DNA of 64,000 bases from assembly GCA_035703165.1 (NCBI GenBank), contig DASSYR010000061.1:18274-82273 (forward strand), read 5' to 3'. Made by a program: the position numbers and the translations under genes. Source of the DNA: AWTP1-9 sp035703165. GTDB lineage: Bacteria; Bacteroidota; Bacteroidia; Chitinophagales; Chitinophagaceae. Below the pieces are notes generated by a model. That model searched no databases and was not told the DNA's origin. It saw only the letters and a list, made by a program, of their open reading frames with translations. Below are positions 53,537 through 62,286 of the stretch, piece by piece. The stretch's first letter is position 1; each line of letters opens with the position of its first letter.

Positions 53537-54563
53537 GAAATTTTTAATTCTATCAGCCCTATGGTTATTGCATAGCTACATTGCAATTTCACAGTCGCAG
53601 AAAGCAGAAGAACTTCAAATCCTCCTTATAGGCACATCGCATCAGGCCGGCGCTAAAACAAAGCAGGATACTTCCGCAATTATGTCTGCAGTCAGAATCT
53701 TTCAACCAGACGCCATTGCTGTTGAGATTATTCCTGCCTGGGATACGCTAAGCCTGAGAAATAGCCGCTCAAAATTTATTTACTTAAGCGATTCAATTCT
53801 TAAGGCAAACAAATGGGGTAAAGAATTTCTTTACGAAAGAATCAATGCTCTGAATACGGAGATTTCGTTGCAGCCTGGCAGGCCCCCGTTGTATGACTCA
53901 CTTGCATTTTATTACCTGCTTACAGGTGATGTATATGGGAACTCTGCCTATAATTGGTTTATTGCAAAAAAAATTTCTGAAAATAATCCCTTATGGCAAT
54001 CTCTCTTTTCAAAAACACCTTTCTACAAATGGACAGAAAATTTTTTACAGGGTTCTGAGTTTAACACCTTAATATTTCCTTTCGCATTTCAGGCAAATTA
54101 CAAATACTTATATCCGGTTGATGATATGAGTGAAGCGCTATTAGCTAAAGAATATCAAAAGAAAACAATGAATAGCCTTGTTTTTGGTATTCTTAAACTC
54201 AACTTCAAAGCATTTAAAGTATTGAGAATGCTAAAGCGCCAGAAAAAAGAATACGCAGAAGCTGAAAAGAAAGGAAAAGCCTATGAACTTGTGAATACAG
54301 AAAAGTTTCAGCAACAAGTGGCCGAGTTATTTGATAATATATATCCAAAATGGAGTCAATCAAAGTGGGCAAAACTAGTACAGCTAAACTGGAACCAAAG
54401 AAATGATCGAATTGCAAAACGCATCATATCAATCAGCCACCAAAACCCGAAAATTAAAAAAATAGTTTTATTTATTGGAGCCGCGCATCTCACGGCATTA
54501 AAGAGAACTTTATATAAAGCCGAGAAAATTTCTGTAAACACACTCAATAATATAAAAAAATAA
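53535..54563 (+). CDS. TraB/Tiki-like (DUF5694-type) exported protein
   Basis: A 342-residue protein with a signal peptide (1-19). 'LQILLIGTSHQAGAKTKQDTSAIMSAVRIFQPDAIAVEII' (about 29-68) and the C-terminal 'NQRNDRIAKRIISI...KKIVLFIGAAHLTALKRTL' are the GTSH, VE, R/N and GAAH motifs of the TraB/PrgY/Tiki/EreA-ChaN superfamily, thought to be metal-dependent hydrolases or peptidases. A closer family is DUF5694. Function here is unknown. The next gene starts two bases after its stop, so the two work together. Confidence 0.75.
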   Translation: MKFLILSALWLLHSYIAISQSQKAEELQILLIGTSHQAGAKTKQDTSAIMSAVRIFQPDAIAVEIIPAWDTLSLRNSRSKFIYLSDSILKANKWGKEFLYERINALNTEISLQPGRPPLYDSLAFYYLLTGDVYGNSAYNWFIAKKISENNPLWQSLFSKTPFYKWTENFLQGSEFNTLIFPFAFQANYKYLYPVDDMSEALLAKEYQKKTMNSLVFGILKLNFKAFKVLRMLKRQKKEYAEAEKKGKAYELVNTEKFQQQVAELFDNIYPKWSQSKWAKLVQLNWNQRNDRIAKRIISISHQNPKIKKIVLFIGAAHLTALKRTLYKAEKISVNTLNNIKK

Positions 54564-54565
54564 TT

Positions 54566-55321
54566 ATGAAAGCTACATTTAATTATGAAATGGCCGTGTA
54601 TTTTTCATGGCTTGCAGGCATGGGACTTGTCTATTTGTGGAAGAAATTCCTTCCTGCCCAATGGCCAGTATTTAACAAACCGGTTTTTCAAAAACCGCTC
54701 AGAGAGTTTATATACGCATTACTGGTAAGCCTGGCGCTGGTCAGTTTGTCAACGGCAAGAGAATTCTTACGCTCATTATTAGGCGCCGGGGGTTTATCAT
54801 GGACATTGAGGATCTTGATTATTTACTCGCCTATATTCATATATTTAGCCGTTACAAAACAAAAGCTATCTACCTGCTTTATCAGTCTTGATAAAATACA
54901 GTATAAAATGATAGCAGGTTTATTTGCCGCATTAGTCTCGGGCTATATTTTTATTATTATAATCGGCAATACCGACTACCCTGCTTTTTTGCGCTATACC
55001 TGGAATGAGGCAAATGTAGGCGCACAGGTATTGCAAACATTTTTGGAAGGAGTGGCCGTTGGCTTTCTCGTTTACAGGTTGTTTGCATTATTAAATCCTC
55101 ACCTAGCCTCATTGATTGTGGCCGTCATTTTTATGCTGGGGCATATTCAGAGTTACACAGTAGAATTAGGACATAGCGGAATAGAAGCAACTATACTTAT
55201 TATTGCCCATACCGGCATCACCTATGTGATCCTGTTGTTTTTGAACAAGACTCAGGATCTCATCAGCATTTTCTTCCTGCATTGGTTTATTAACGCCGCC
55301 AGCGGGTTTACCTCCGTTTAA
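54566..55321 (+). CDS. CPBP-like intramembrane protease with altered motif 1
   Basis: A 251-residue protein with about eight membrane spans. The C-terminal half resembles CPBP (Abi/Rce1) proteases: 'LEGVAVGFLVYRLFAL' near 160-175 at the place of motif 1 (EExxxR), 'FMLGH' (FxxxH, near 190-194) as motif 2, and 'LHWFINA' (HxxxN) near 240 as motif 3. Motif 1 has only one Glu (EG instead of EE) and its Arg is more distant, so activity is uncertain. It begins two bases after the stop of the TraB-like gene (coupled translation). Confidence 0.7.
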   Translation: MKATFNYEMAVYFSWLAGMGLVYLWKKFLPAQWPVFNKPVFQKPLREFIYALLVSLALVSLSTAREFLRSLLGAGGLSWTLRILIIYSPIFIYLAVTKQKLSTCFISLDKIQYKMIAGLFAALVSGYIFIIIIGNTDYPAFLRYTWNEANVGAQVLQTFLEGVAVGFLVYRLFALLNPHLASLIVAVIFMLGHIQSYTVELGHSGIEATILIIAHTGITYVILLFLNKTQDLISIFFLHWFINAASGFTSV

Positions 55322-55679
55322 AACAATTCAAATAAAACACATAACCAGTGGATACTTATTACTGTAAATTATAAAAAAACATACGCAATCTATTTTACAA
55401 ACTAAGTCAAATGGGTGGTGGATAGAAGAAATTACTTTGAGTTGTCAATCACAGTCCCTCTTCAATATACCTGCAAATGATAAATTTTTAAAAAATAAGT
55501 AAGAATTCCACAATTCCTCGCCAAAAGACAAAATTTGTCACAATACATTCATAACTCATTCTTAATTTGATAATTATCACTTCTTCCCTTGACATCTATC
55601 AGCCCAATACCCCCGACAAGCTGGTAATTTGTACCTTTAAATAACAAGGAACCGTTGTTTTCAACCCAAAAATTTGATT
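55322..55679. other. 358-base regulatory region upstream of nifJ
   Basis: No gene. It contains a 6+1+6 palindrome GACAAAATTTGTC (55527-55539) and the FNR-like site at 55567-55580. AT-rich, with a long leader before the nifJ start. No known RNA family recognised. Confidence 0.6.
55567..55580. promoter_or_regulatory. FNR/CRP-like binding site upstream of nifJ
   Basis: TTGATAATTATCAC matches the FNR consensus TTGAT-N4-ATCAA in 9 of 10 positions and contains a perfect 12-base palindrome TGATAATTATCA (55568-55579), about 100 bases upstream of the nifJ start. Confidence 0.55.
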
Positions 55680-58600
55680 ATGGAAACCACTATTGAAAAA
55701 GGAACTGAATCCAAAACAAAGCCTAAGTTACAAGCGCTTGAAATAATGGACGGCAACCAGGCTGCTGTTCACATTGCCTATAAAACAAGCGAAATTTGTG
55801 CTATTTACCCGATTACACCTTCTTCCCCGATGGGTGAGTTTGCTGACGAATGGAGTAGTGATAATAAACAAAATATTTTTGGCGAAGTACCCAAGGTAAT
55901 TGAAATGCAGAGTGAAGCCGGTGCTGCCGGCGCTATTCATGGTGCATTACAAGGTGGTGCTTTGGCTTCCACCTTTACCTGCTCGCAAGGATTGTTGCTG
56001 ATGATTCCTAATATGTACAAAATTGCCGGAGAATTAACGCCTACGGTTTTTCATATTGCCGCCCGTACGCTTGCTACTCATGCACTCTCCATTTTTGGAG
56101 ATCATAGTGATGTGATGGCTGTTCGTTCAACTGGCTTTGCAATACTATTCGGCAACAGTCCGCAACAGGCACACGATATGGCGATGATTGCAACTGCTTC
56201 CACACTAAAATCAAACATCCCTTTTTTAAATACATTTGACGGTTTTCGCACCTCGCATGAATTAAATGAGGTAGAAATTATTCCTGACGAAATCATCAGG
56301 CAGATGATTGATGAAGAAGATGTAGCTCGTCACCGTCATCGTGCACTGAATCCTGAAAATCCCTTTATTCGTGGAACGGCACAAAACCCCGATGTATTCT
56401 TCCAAAGCCGCGAAGCCTGTAACCAATATCATTGGAATGTTCCGAATATAGTAGAAGGAATGATGAAGAAATTTGAATCGCTTACAGGGCGTTCCTATAA
56501 ATTATTTGATTATTATGGTCATGCAAATCCTGACAGAATCATTATTATCATGGGTTCTGGCGCAGGAGCTGTTCAGGAAACAGTTGATTATTTGAATAAA
56601 AATGGTGAGTCCGTTGGGGTGTTGGAAGTGCATCTTTACCGCCCGTTTTCACTGAAGCATTTCATGGAAGTCTTGCCAAAATCTGTTTCAAAAATTGCCG
56701 TACTCGATCGTTGTAAAGAACCCAACGCCATTGGTGAGCCTTTATACATGGATATTGTAAATGCCTTAAATGAAAGTGGTGAGAACAGGAGTATAAAAGT
56801 AATTGGTGGCCGTTATGGTTTATCATCCAAAGAGTTTACGCCGGGAATGGTGAAAGCTGTTTTTGATGAGCTAAAAAAACAACAACCCAAAAATCACTTT
56901 ACCGTTGGTATTGAAGACGATGTTACCCATACCAGTTTGAAATATGATAAAAAATTTTCGCTCGAAGAGCAACACCTCTTCCGTGGTTTATTCTTTGGGC
57001 TGGGTGCAGATGGTACGGTAAGTGCTAATAAGAACACGATTAAAATTATTGGCGAAGAAACGGATGATCATGTACAAGGATATTTTGTTTACGACTCTAA
57101 AAAATCTGGTTCATTAACCGTTTCTCACTTACGATTCAGCAAAAGTCCAATTCGTTCCACCTACTTAATTAACTCAGCCAATTTTGTCGCCTGCCATCAT
57201 TTTCATTATTTAGAAAAATATGATATTTTAAAGGATGCAGAAAATGGCGCTACGCTTTTGCTGAATACACCATACCCCACAGAAGAAGTATGGAATCATC
57301 TTCCTAAAAAAATTCAGGAAGAAATTGTGCACAAACAATTAAAGCTGTATGTAATTAACGCATCTAAAGTAGCTAAGGAAACAGGCATGGGCTCCCGGAT
57401 TAACTCCATTTTACAAACCTGTTTCTTTGCAATTTCAAATGTAATGCCTAAAGACGAGGCCATTGCTTACATTAAAAAAGCCATTCGTAAGTCCTATGGA
57501 AGAAAAGGTGAAGAAGTGGTACAAAAGAATTTTGTTGCCGTGGATAAGACATTGGAAAATCTTTCACTCCTTGATTATACAGCTTACAGCATCGGTACAA
57601 AGGAAATTGAACCGGCTGTATCTAAAGATGCGCCTGACTTTGTACAACAAGTGCTGGCAAAAATTATTTCCGGTGAAGGTGATGATTTACCAGTTAGCGC
57701 ATTTCCTGCTGATGGTACTTATCCATCTGCAACTACCCGTTATGAAAAAAGAAATATTGCAGAACAGATTCCGGTATGGGACGCTGATTTATGTTCGCAA
57801 TGTGGTAAATGTTATTTTGTTTGTCCACATGCAGCTATCCGTCCAAAAGTTTACAATAATGAACTTTTAAAAGATGCGCCTGCTTTCTTTAAACATATAG
57901 CACCTGTAGGTAAAGAATTCTTTAAAGACCAGGAATCTTACACTTTGCAAGTAGCAGTAGAAGATTGTACTGGTTGTAATCTTTGCGTGGAAGTTTGCCC
58001 CATTGAAAGCAAAACACAACCCGGTCATAAAGCTATCAACATGCAGGATGTTATGCCATTGAAGGAGACAGAAAAACAAAATTGGGAATTCTTCATCGGC
58101 TTGCCGGATATTGACCGTACACGGGTAAATCGTTCTACTGTAAAAGGCTCTCAATTACTTGAGCCCCTGTTCGAATTTTCCGGCGCCTGCAGCGGCTGTG
58201 GCGAAACTCCTTATTTAAAATTACTCACCCAGTTGTTTGGCGACAGAATGATTGTTGCTAATGCCACTGGTTGTTCCTCCATTTTTGGAGGAAATTTACC
58301 CACCACTCCATGGGCTAAGAATAGCGAAGGTCTCGGACCTGCCTGGGCAAACTCGCTGTTTGAAGATAATGCTGAATTCGGCTTGGGACTGAAACTCGCT
58401 ACTGATAAAAAAAGAGAATATGCCATCTCCCTGTTAAAATCCTTAAGCGATGACGTAAGCAATGAGTTAGTAGAAGCTATTTTAACAAATGTAGAGGCCA
58501 CCGAAGCAGAAGTAATTCAGCAACGCAAAAATGTAAACCAATTAAAAACCATTTTAAAGAATATAGATAAACCCGACGCCAAGTTATTATTACAAGTAGC

Positions 58601-59252
58601 AGGATTTTTAGAACACAAGTCTGTTTGGATTGTGGGTGGTGACGGATGGGCTTATGATATTGGTTTTAGTGGCCTGGACCACGTATTATCAACCGGAGAG
58701 AACATTAACATACTGGTACTTGATACAGAAGTGTACTCTAATACAGGTGGGCAAAAATCAAAGTCCTCTCCTATTGGCGCCAGTGCTAAGTTTTCTATAA
58801 AAGGAAAAACAACCGGGAAAAAAGACCTGGCAATGCAGGCTATTGCTCACGGCAACGCTTATGTGGCCGAAATTGCGATGGGGGCGAATGATGTACATGC
58901 GTTAAAAACCATTCTGGAAGCAGAAGCCTATCCCGGCCCTTCCATCATTATTGCCTATAGTCACTGTATTGCACATGGTTACGATATGTGTCATGGCTTA
59001 GAACAACAGAATTTAGCTGTTAAATCCGGTTACTGGCCTTTGTTCCGCTTTAATCCTACAAAAGAACAGGGACAGCGTTTTGTATTGGATAGTAAAGATC
59101 CTTCTGTTCCGTTAGAAGAATTTTTATATCACGAAAACCGCTTTGCCACCATTAAAAATAACGACCCCGACAAAGCTCATGAGTTCCTTGATTTAGCCAA
59201 TGAAGGAATTAAACACCGTTGGGAAAAAATAAATGCATTGAAAGCTCTTTAA
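55680..59252 (+). CDS. nifJ: Pyruvate:ferredoxin (flavodoxin) oxidoreductase
   Basis: A 1190-residue single-chain enzyme that decarboxylates pyruvate to acetyl-CoA and reduces ferredoxin. Domains in order: N-terminal TPP/pyruvate domain ('AIYPITPSSPMGEFADEW'), domain II, gamma domain, a ferredoxin domain with two [4Fe-4S] motifs (CSQCGKCYFVCP near 705 and CTGCNLCVEVCP near 762), a third cluster site 'GACSGCGETPYLKL', and the TPP-binding 'GGDGWAYDIGFSGLDHVLS...LDTEVYSNTGGQ' (near 985). ATG 55680 is chosen over a TTG two codons upstream. The enzyme is oxygen-sensitive in most organisms. Transcription ends at a strong hairpin. Confidence 0.97.
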   Translation: METTIEKGTESKTKPKLQALEIMDGNQAAVHIAYKTSEICAIYPITPSSPMGEFADEWSSDNKQNIFGEVPKVIEMQSEAGAAGAIHGALQGGALASTFTCSQGLLLMIPNMYKIAGELTPTVFHIAARTLATHALSIFGDHSDVMAVRSTGFAILFGNSPQQAHDMAMIATASTLKSNIPFLNTFDGFRTSHELNEVEIIPDEIIRQMIDEEDVARHRHRALNPENPFIRGTAQNPDVFFQSREACNQYHWNVPNIVEGMMKKFESLTGRSYKLFDYYGHANPDRIIIIMGSGAGAVQETVDYLNKNGESVGVLEVHLYRPFSLKHFMEVLPKSVSKIAVLDRCKEPNAIGEPLYMDIVNALNESGENRSIKVIGGRYGLSSKEFTPGMVKAVFDELKKQQPKNHFTVGIEDDVTHTSLKYDKKFSLEEQHLFRGLFFGLGADGTVSANKNTIKIIGEETDDHVQGYFVYDSKKSGSLTVSHLRFSKSPIRSTYLINSANFVACHHFHYLEKYDILKDAENGATLLLNTPYPTEEVWNHLPKKIQEEIVHKQLKLYVINASKVAKETGMGSRINSILQTCFFAISNVMPKDEAIAYIKKAIRKSYGRKGEEVVQKNFVAVDKTLENLSLLDYTAYSIGTKEIEPAVSKDAPDFVQQVLAKIISGEGDDLPVSAFPADGTYPSATTRYEKRNIAEQIPVWDADLCSQCGKCYFVCPHAAIRPKVYNNELLKDAPAFFKHIAPVGKEFFKDQESYTLQVAVEDCTGCNLCVEVCPIESKTQPGHKAINMQDVMPLKETEKQNWEFFIGLPDIDRTRVNRSTVKGSQLLEPLFEFSGACSGCGETPYLKLLTQLFGDRMIVANATGCSSIFGGNLPTTPWAKNSEGLGPAWANSLFEDNAEFGLGLKLATDKKREYAISLLKSLSDDVSNELVEAILTNVEATEAEVIQQRKNVNQLKTILKNIDKPDAKLLLQVAGFLEHKSVWIVGGDGWAYDIGFSGLDHVLSTGENINILVLDTEVYSNTGGQKSKSSPIGASAKFSIKGKTTGKKDLAMQAIAHGNAYVAEIAMGANDVHALKTILEAEAYPGPSIIIAYSHCIAHGYDMCHGLEQQNLAVKSGYWPLFRFNPTKEQGQRFVLDSKDPSVPLEEFLYHENRFATIKNNDPDKAHEFLDLANEGIKHRWEKINALKAL

Positions 59253-59278
59253 ACAACCGAAACTAATCGCTATCAACT

Positions 59279-59310
59279 AAAGGGAATACGAAAAAGTGTT
59301 CCCTTTTTAT
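59279..59310 (+). terminator. Intrinsic terminator of nifJ
   Basis: 11-bp stem AAAGGGAATAC / GTGTTCCCTTT (59279-59289, 59296-59306; one T-G pair), 6-base loop, T-run. Confidence 0.88.
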
Positions 59311-59349
59311 TATTAGTTTTGCAAAATATTTTACAGTAACACTTTATTA

Positions 59350-59787
59350 CTATAAATATTGATTGTTTTTCCAGGTGGCATACGATGTTTTTGTTTCGTA
59401 TAGTCTTAGCTCTGTTAAAATAATATGAGGGGGTAATTTTTTTATAAGTATTTGCTGAAAATAAATCAGCATATTTTCAGCAGTAGGCTCGATCTCCCAA
59501 ATGATGAGGTTGTTTTCTGATTGCAGACCTGGATGTTTGGATAAGAAGTTCTTTGACAGTACCAGCTTGTGGTCGGTATGCTGAATGATTTCATGGATGA
59601 CAATTTGTTTTAATTCTTTGAAATCTAAAATAAACCCCGGCGCAGGCAGGTATTGATCTTCCTTATCATTACTGCAAACAGTAACATGCAGTTCGTAAGA
59701 ATGTCCATGAACATCTTTGCAGGGACCATCATAACCATCAATGGCATGTGCCATTTCAAATAAAAAAATTTTAGTAAGCGATAGCAT
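59350..59787 (-). CDS. queD: 6-pyruvoyl-tetrahydropterin synthase / QueD family protein
   Basis: A 145-residue T-fold protein from ATG 59787; the longer frame to 59856 lacks family similarity. Zinc ligands: His14 ('FEMAHAI'), His27 and His29 ('DVHGHSY'); Cys23 is the likely catalytic Cys. The His and Glu of the C-terminal half are in 'QHTDHKLVL' and 'RLYETKTSYATW'. The set is compatible with QueD (6-carboxy-tetrahydropterin synthase, queuosine route) or a PTPS-like enzyme; other queuosine genes are not adjacent. The gene is divergent from the U32 operon. Confidence 0.85.
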   Translation of the reverse strand: MLSLTKIFLFEMAHAIDGYDGPCKDVHGHSYELHVTVCSNDKEDQYLPAPGFILDFKELKQIVIHEIIQHTDHKLVLSKNFLSKHPGLQSENNLIIWEIEPTAENMLIYFQQILIKKLPPHIILTELRLYETKTSYATWKNNQYL

Positions 59788-59871
59788 AATATAAGTATTA
59801 ACGAAAAGTGGTAAAGATATTGTTCTATGATAAATCAATGACTGACTTAACACCAAAATGAAAAATTATTC

Positions 59872-61122
59872 ATGCAAAAAATAAAAAAACCTGAGTTGTT
59901 GGCGCCAGTCGGCTCTTTTGATAGTTTACAGGCAGCAGTTAATGCCTGTGCGGATGCTGTTTATTTTGGCGTAGAGCAGCTAAATATGCGAACAAGATCT
60001 GCTAACTCTTTTACAATAGATGACATTAAAGAAATCAGCCGTATTTGCAAAACCAATCATATTAAATCATACATCACACTCAACACTGTAATGTATGAAC
60101 ACGATATGCAATTGCTTAAACAGATTTTAAAAGAAGTAAAAAAACAGGGTATAGATGCTGTGATTGCTTCTGATTTTGCTGTGATAGAGTATTGTAATCA
60201 AATGGGTATTCCCCTGCATATTTCCACGCAGGCCAATGTAAGCAATATTGAATCTGTTCTCTTTTTCTCAAAATTTGCGGATGTAATTGTACTGGCACGG
60301 GAATTAACTTTGAAACAGGTAAAACATATTACCCGTGAAATTAAACGCAAAAAAATTAAAGGTCCCTCGGGAGAACTGGTGAAAATTGAAATTTTTGTAC
60401 ATGGCGCTTTGTGTATGGCTGTATCCGGTAAATGCTACCTGAGTTTACATACTCAAAATGCCTCTGCTAACCGGGGCGCTTGTGTACAAAATTGCAGAAG
60501 ATCGTATTTGGTAAAAGATGCTGAAACGGGCGAAGAACTAATGGTAAAAAATGAATACATCATGTCGCCAAAAGATTTATGCACAATTGATATTTTAGAC
60601 CAGGTAATAGATAGTGGTGTGGATGTTTTGAAAATTGAAGGAAGAACAAAAGGCGCCGATTACGTGCAGGTAGTTACACAATGTTACCGTGAAGCCGTGG
60701 ATGCTATATTGAATGGAACATTTTCGCAGGAAAAAGCTAATGCATGGAAAGGCGAAATGGAGAAAGTGTATAATCGTGGTTTTTGGGAAGGCTATTATCT
60801 GGGCAGAAAATTGGGTGAATGGACTCCGCATCCGGGGTCTGCGGCCACCGAGAAAAAGATTTACATTGGTAAGGGTACAAAGTATTATGCAAAGATTGGC
60901 GTGGGAGAGTTTTTAATAGAATCGGGCAATATTAAAACGGGCGACACACTCATGATAAGCGGGCCTAAATGTGGCATGGTAAAAGAGAAGATGGAAACAT
61001 TGGTTGTAAACGGAGAGAAAAATGAAACTGCCACCAAGGGCGATTTAATCACGTTTCCGTTTGCCACACGGGTAACAGCCAGTGATAAATTGTATAAAAT
61101 AGTGGAGGTAGCTAATGCCTAA
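59872..61122 (+). CDS. U32-family protein (TrhP/YegQ-like tRNA hydroxylation or peptidase)
   Basis: A 416-residue member of peptidase family U32. 'KPELLAPVGSFDSLQAAVNACADAVYFGVEQLNMR' opens the TIM-barrel-like domain, and 'VHGALCMAVSGKCYLS...NRGACVQNCRRSYLV' gives the conserved cysteines thought to bind a [4Fe-4S] cluster, followed by 'SPKDLCTIDILDQVIDSGVDVLKIEGRTKGADYV'. E. coli YegQ/TrhP makes 5-hydroxyuridine at tRNA position 34 and needs Fe-S cluster genes. The next gene, a ferredoxin, overlaps by 8 bases, supporting an electron-transfer role in this function (inference). Confidence 0.88.
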   Translation: MQKIKKPELLAPVGSFDSLQAAVNACADAVYFGVEQLNMRTRSANSFTIDDIKEISRICKTNHIKSYITLNTVMYEHDMQLLKQILKEVKKQGIDAVIASDFAVIEYCNQMGIPLHISTQANVSNIESVLFFSKFADVIVLARELTLKQVKHITREIKRKKIKGPSGELVKIEIFVHGALCMAVSGKCYLSLHTQNASANRGACVQNCRRSYLVKDAETGEELMVKNEYIMSPKDLCTIDILDQVIDSGVDVLKIEGRTKGADYVQVVTQCYREAVDAILNGTFSQEKANAWKGEMEKVYNRGFWEGYYLGRKLGEWTPHPGSAATEKKIYIGKGTKYYAKIGVGEFLIESGNIKTGDTLMISGPKCGMVKEKMETLVVNGEKNETATKGDLITFPFATRVTASDKLYKIVEVANA

Positions 61123-61336
61123 AATAATTCATTATCGCAACAAGTGTATTGGTTGTGGCGTGTGTTATGAACAACAGCCGGAATTGTGGCGCATGTCGAA
61201 AAAAGATGGCAAGGCTACCCTTATAAACTCTGAACAGAAAAACGATATTTCTATATTAAAAATTATACCGGCATCCTTACATAAATCTAAACAAATAGCA
61301 GCAGCTTGCCCGGTTAGAATTATTAAAATATCATGA
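61115..61336 (+). CDS. Small single-cluster ferredoxin
   Basis: A 73-residue ferredoxin with 'RNKCIGCGVCYEQQPELWRMSKKDGKA' and 'AAACPVRIIKI': C-x2-C-x2-C plus a distant C-P, one [4Fe-4S] or [3Fe-4S] cluster. The start codon lies inside the end of the U32 gene (8-base overlap) and its stop overlaps the next start (ATGA), so three genes are translationally coupled. Confidence 0.88.
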   Translation: MPKIIHYRNKCIGCGVCYEQQPELWRMSKKDGKATLINSEQKNDISILKIIPASLHKSKQIAAACPVRIIKIS

Positions 61337-61773
61337 ATGAAGCCATAAAAAAATTTATTCAGCAACAGACCTGCGCTTCTGTTTGTTGCATTGATAAAGA
61401 AAATAAGCCCTATTGCTTTAGTTGTTTTTATGCTTTTGATGAGGAAAATAAGGTATTGTATTTTAAATCGGGTGATGATACCCGCCATTCAGAGTTGTTA
61501 AAAAAGAATCCTGCTGTTGCGGGAACCATTTTGCCAGATAAGTTGAATAAACTGCAGATAAAAGGTTTGCAATTTGAAGGTGAATTGTTACACGTTACGC
61601 ATCCCGATCCAAAAGATACGGCGGATATATATTGTCAATACGCATCCTTTAGCAATGGCGATAGGTATGAGGTATGGACAATAAAGAACAGCAGTATTAA
61701 ATATACGGATAGCTCACTTGGATTTGGGAAGAAGATCGGATGGAAGAGAGAAGAAAGCTTATTTTGTAATTAA
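61333..61773 (+). CDS. Pyridoxamine 5'-phosphate oxidase-like FMN-binding protein
   Basis: A 146-residue split-barrel protein of the PNPOx/FMN-binding superfamily: 'ASVCCIDKENKPYCFSCFYAFDEENKVLYFKSGDDTRHSELLKKNPAVAGTI' contains the beta strands and the Thr-Arg-His region near the flavin phosphate. It ends the U32-ferredoxin operon, overlapping the previous stop by 4 bases (ATGA). It may bind FMN, heme or F420; the actual substrate is unknown. Convergent with the DUF4411 gene (9-base gap). Confidence 0.85.
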   Translation: MNEAIKKFIQQQTCASVCCIDKENKPYCFSCFYAFDEENKVLYFKSGDDTRHSELLKKNPAVAGTILPDKLNKLQIKGLQFEGELLHVTHPDPKDTADIYCQYASFSNGDRYEVWTIKNSSIKYTDSSLGFGKKIGWKREESLFCN

Positions 61774-61782
61774 ATGTACCGG

Positions 61783-62286
61783 CTATATACTACAATTGAA
61801 TTTTATCCTTAATTCTTCTATTAATTCAAAGTCATTAATCCATCTTACATTCATGTTGTCGCAAACATGAGGTATTTTAATTCTCGTAGGTTTATTATAG
61901 AAATCCTTTATTTCTTTTGTCACAACAGTTGCTTTTTGATTCATTGCATGAGCAATTACCCAAGGGTCCGCGAGTGAATGTTGCCCACTATTTGCTACTA
62001 AATACTGATGTGAGGGATTTGAATCATAAATTTGCTTTAGGCAATTGGCTACATCTCCATTAATTGGATGGATAGGAATTCTGCTAGATTTTATCCACAA
62101 TGACAAATCGTCTTCGGTTCGAATTATTTCTTCAGCAACAATTTCTGGTATAAAGATTTTTTTATTATTTCCTAACTGATTTAAAACATCCCAGTAATCA
62201 GTGCAAAATTTGGGTGAATAATATTTTTGCCATGCTTGTATTAATACATTAGCGTCCAAGCAATATTTTTCAGTGAGTGTGTTCAT
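61783..62286 (-). CDS. DUF4411 PIN-like toxin candidate
   Basis: A 167-residue PIN-domain-like protein. Acidic residues at PIN positions: Asp11 in 'YCLDANVLIQAW', Glu52/Glu53 in 'IVAEEII', Asp107 in 'SLADPWVIAHA'; the end 'KIPHVCDNMNVRWINDFELIEEL' fits DUF4411. Such proteins are probable RNases and are paired with HTH-ImmA/IrrE proteins. The start overlaps the end of that partner gene by 4 bases (ATGA). Confidence 0.85.
   Translation of the reverse strand: MNTLTEKYCLDANVLIQAWQKYYSPKFCTDYWDVLNQLGNNKKIFIPEIVAEEIIRTEDDLSLWIKSSRIPIHPINGDVANCLKQIYDSNPSHQYLVANSGQHSLADPWVIAHAMNQKATVVTKEIKDFYNKPTRIKIPHVCDNMNVRWINDFELIEELRIKFNCSI

Noticed and set aside
57463..57870. 135-codon open frame overlapping nifJ
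   Set aside because: Alternative frame inside the conserved nifJ coding region; composition (Lys/Leu/Cys-rich) is that of a frame shadow.
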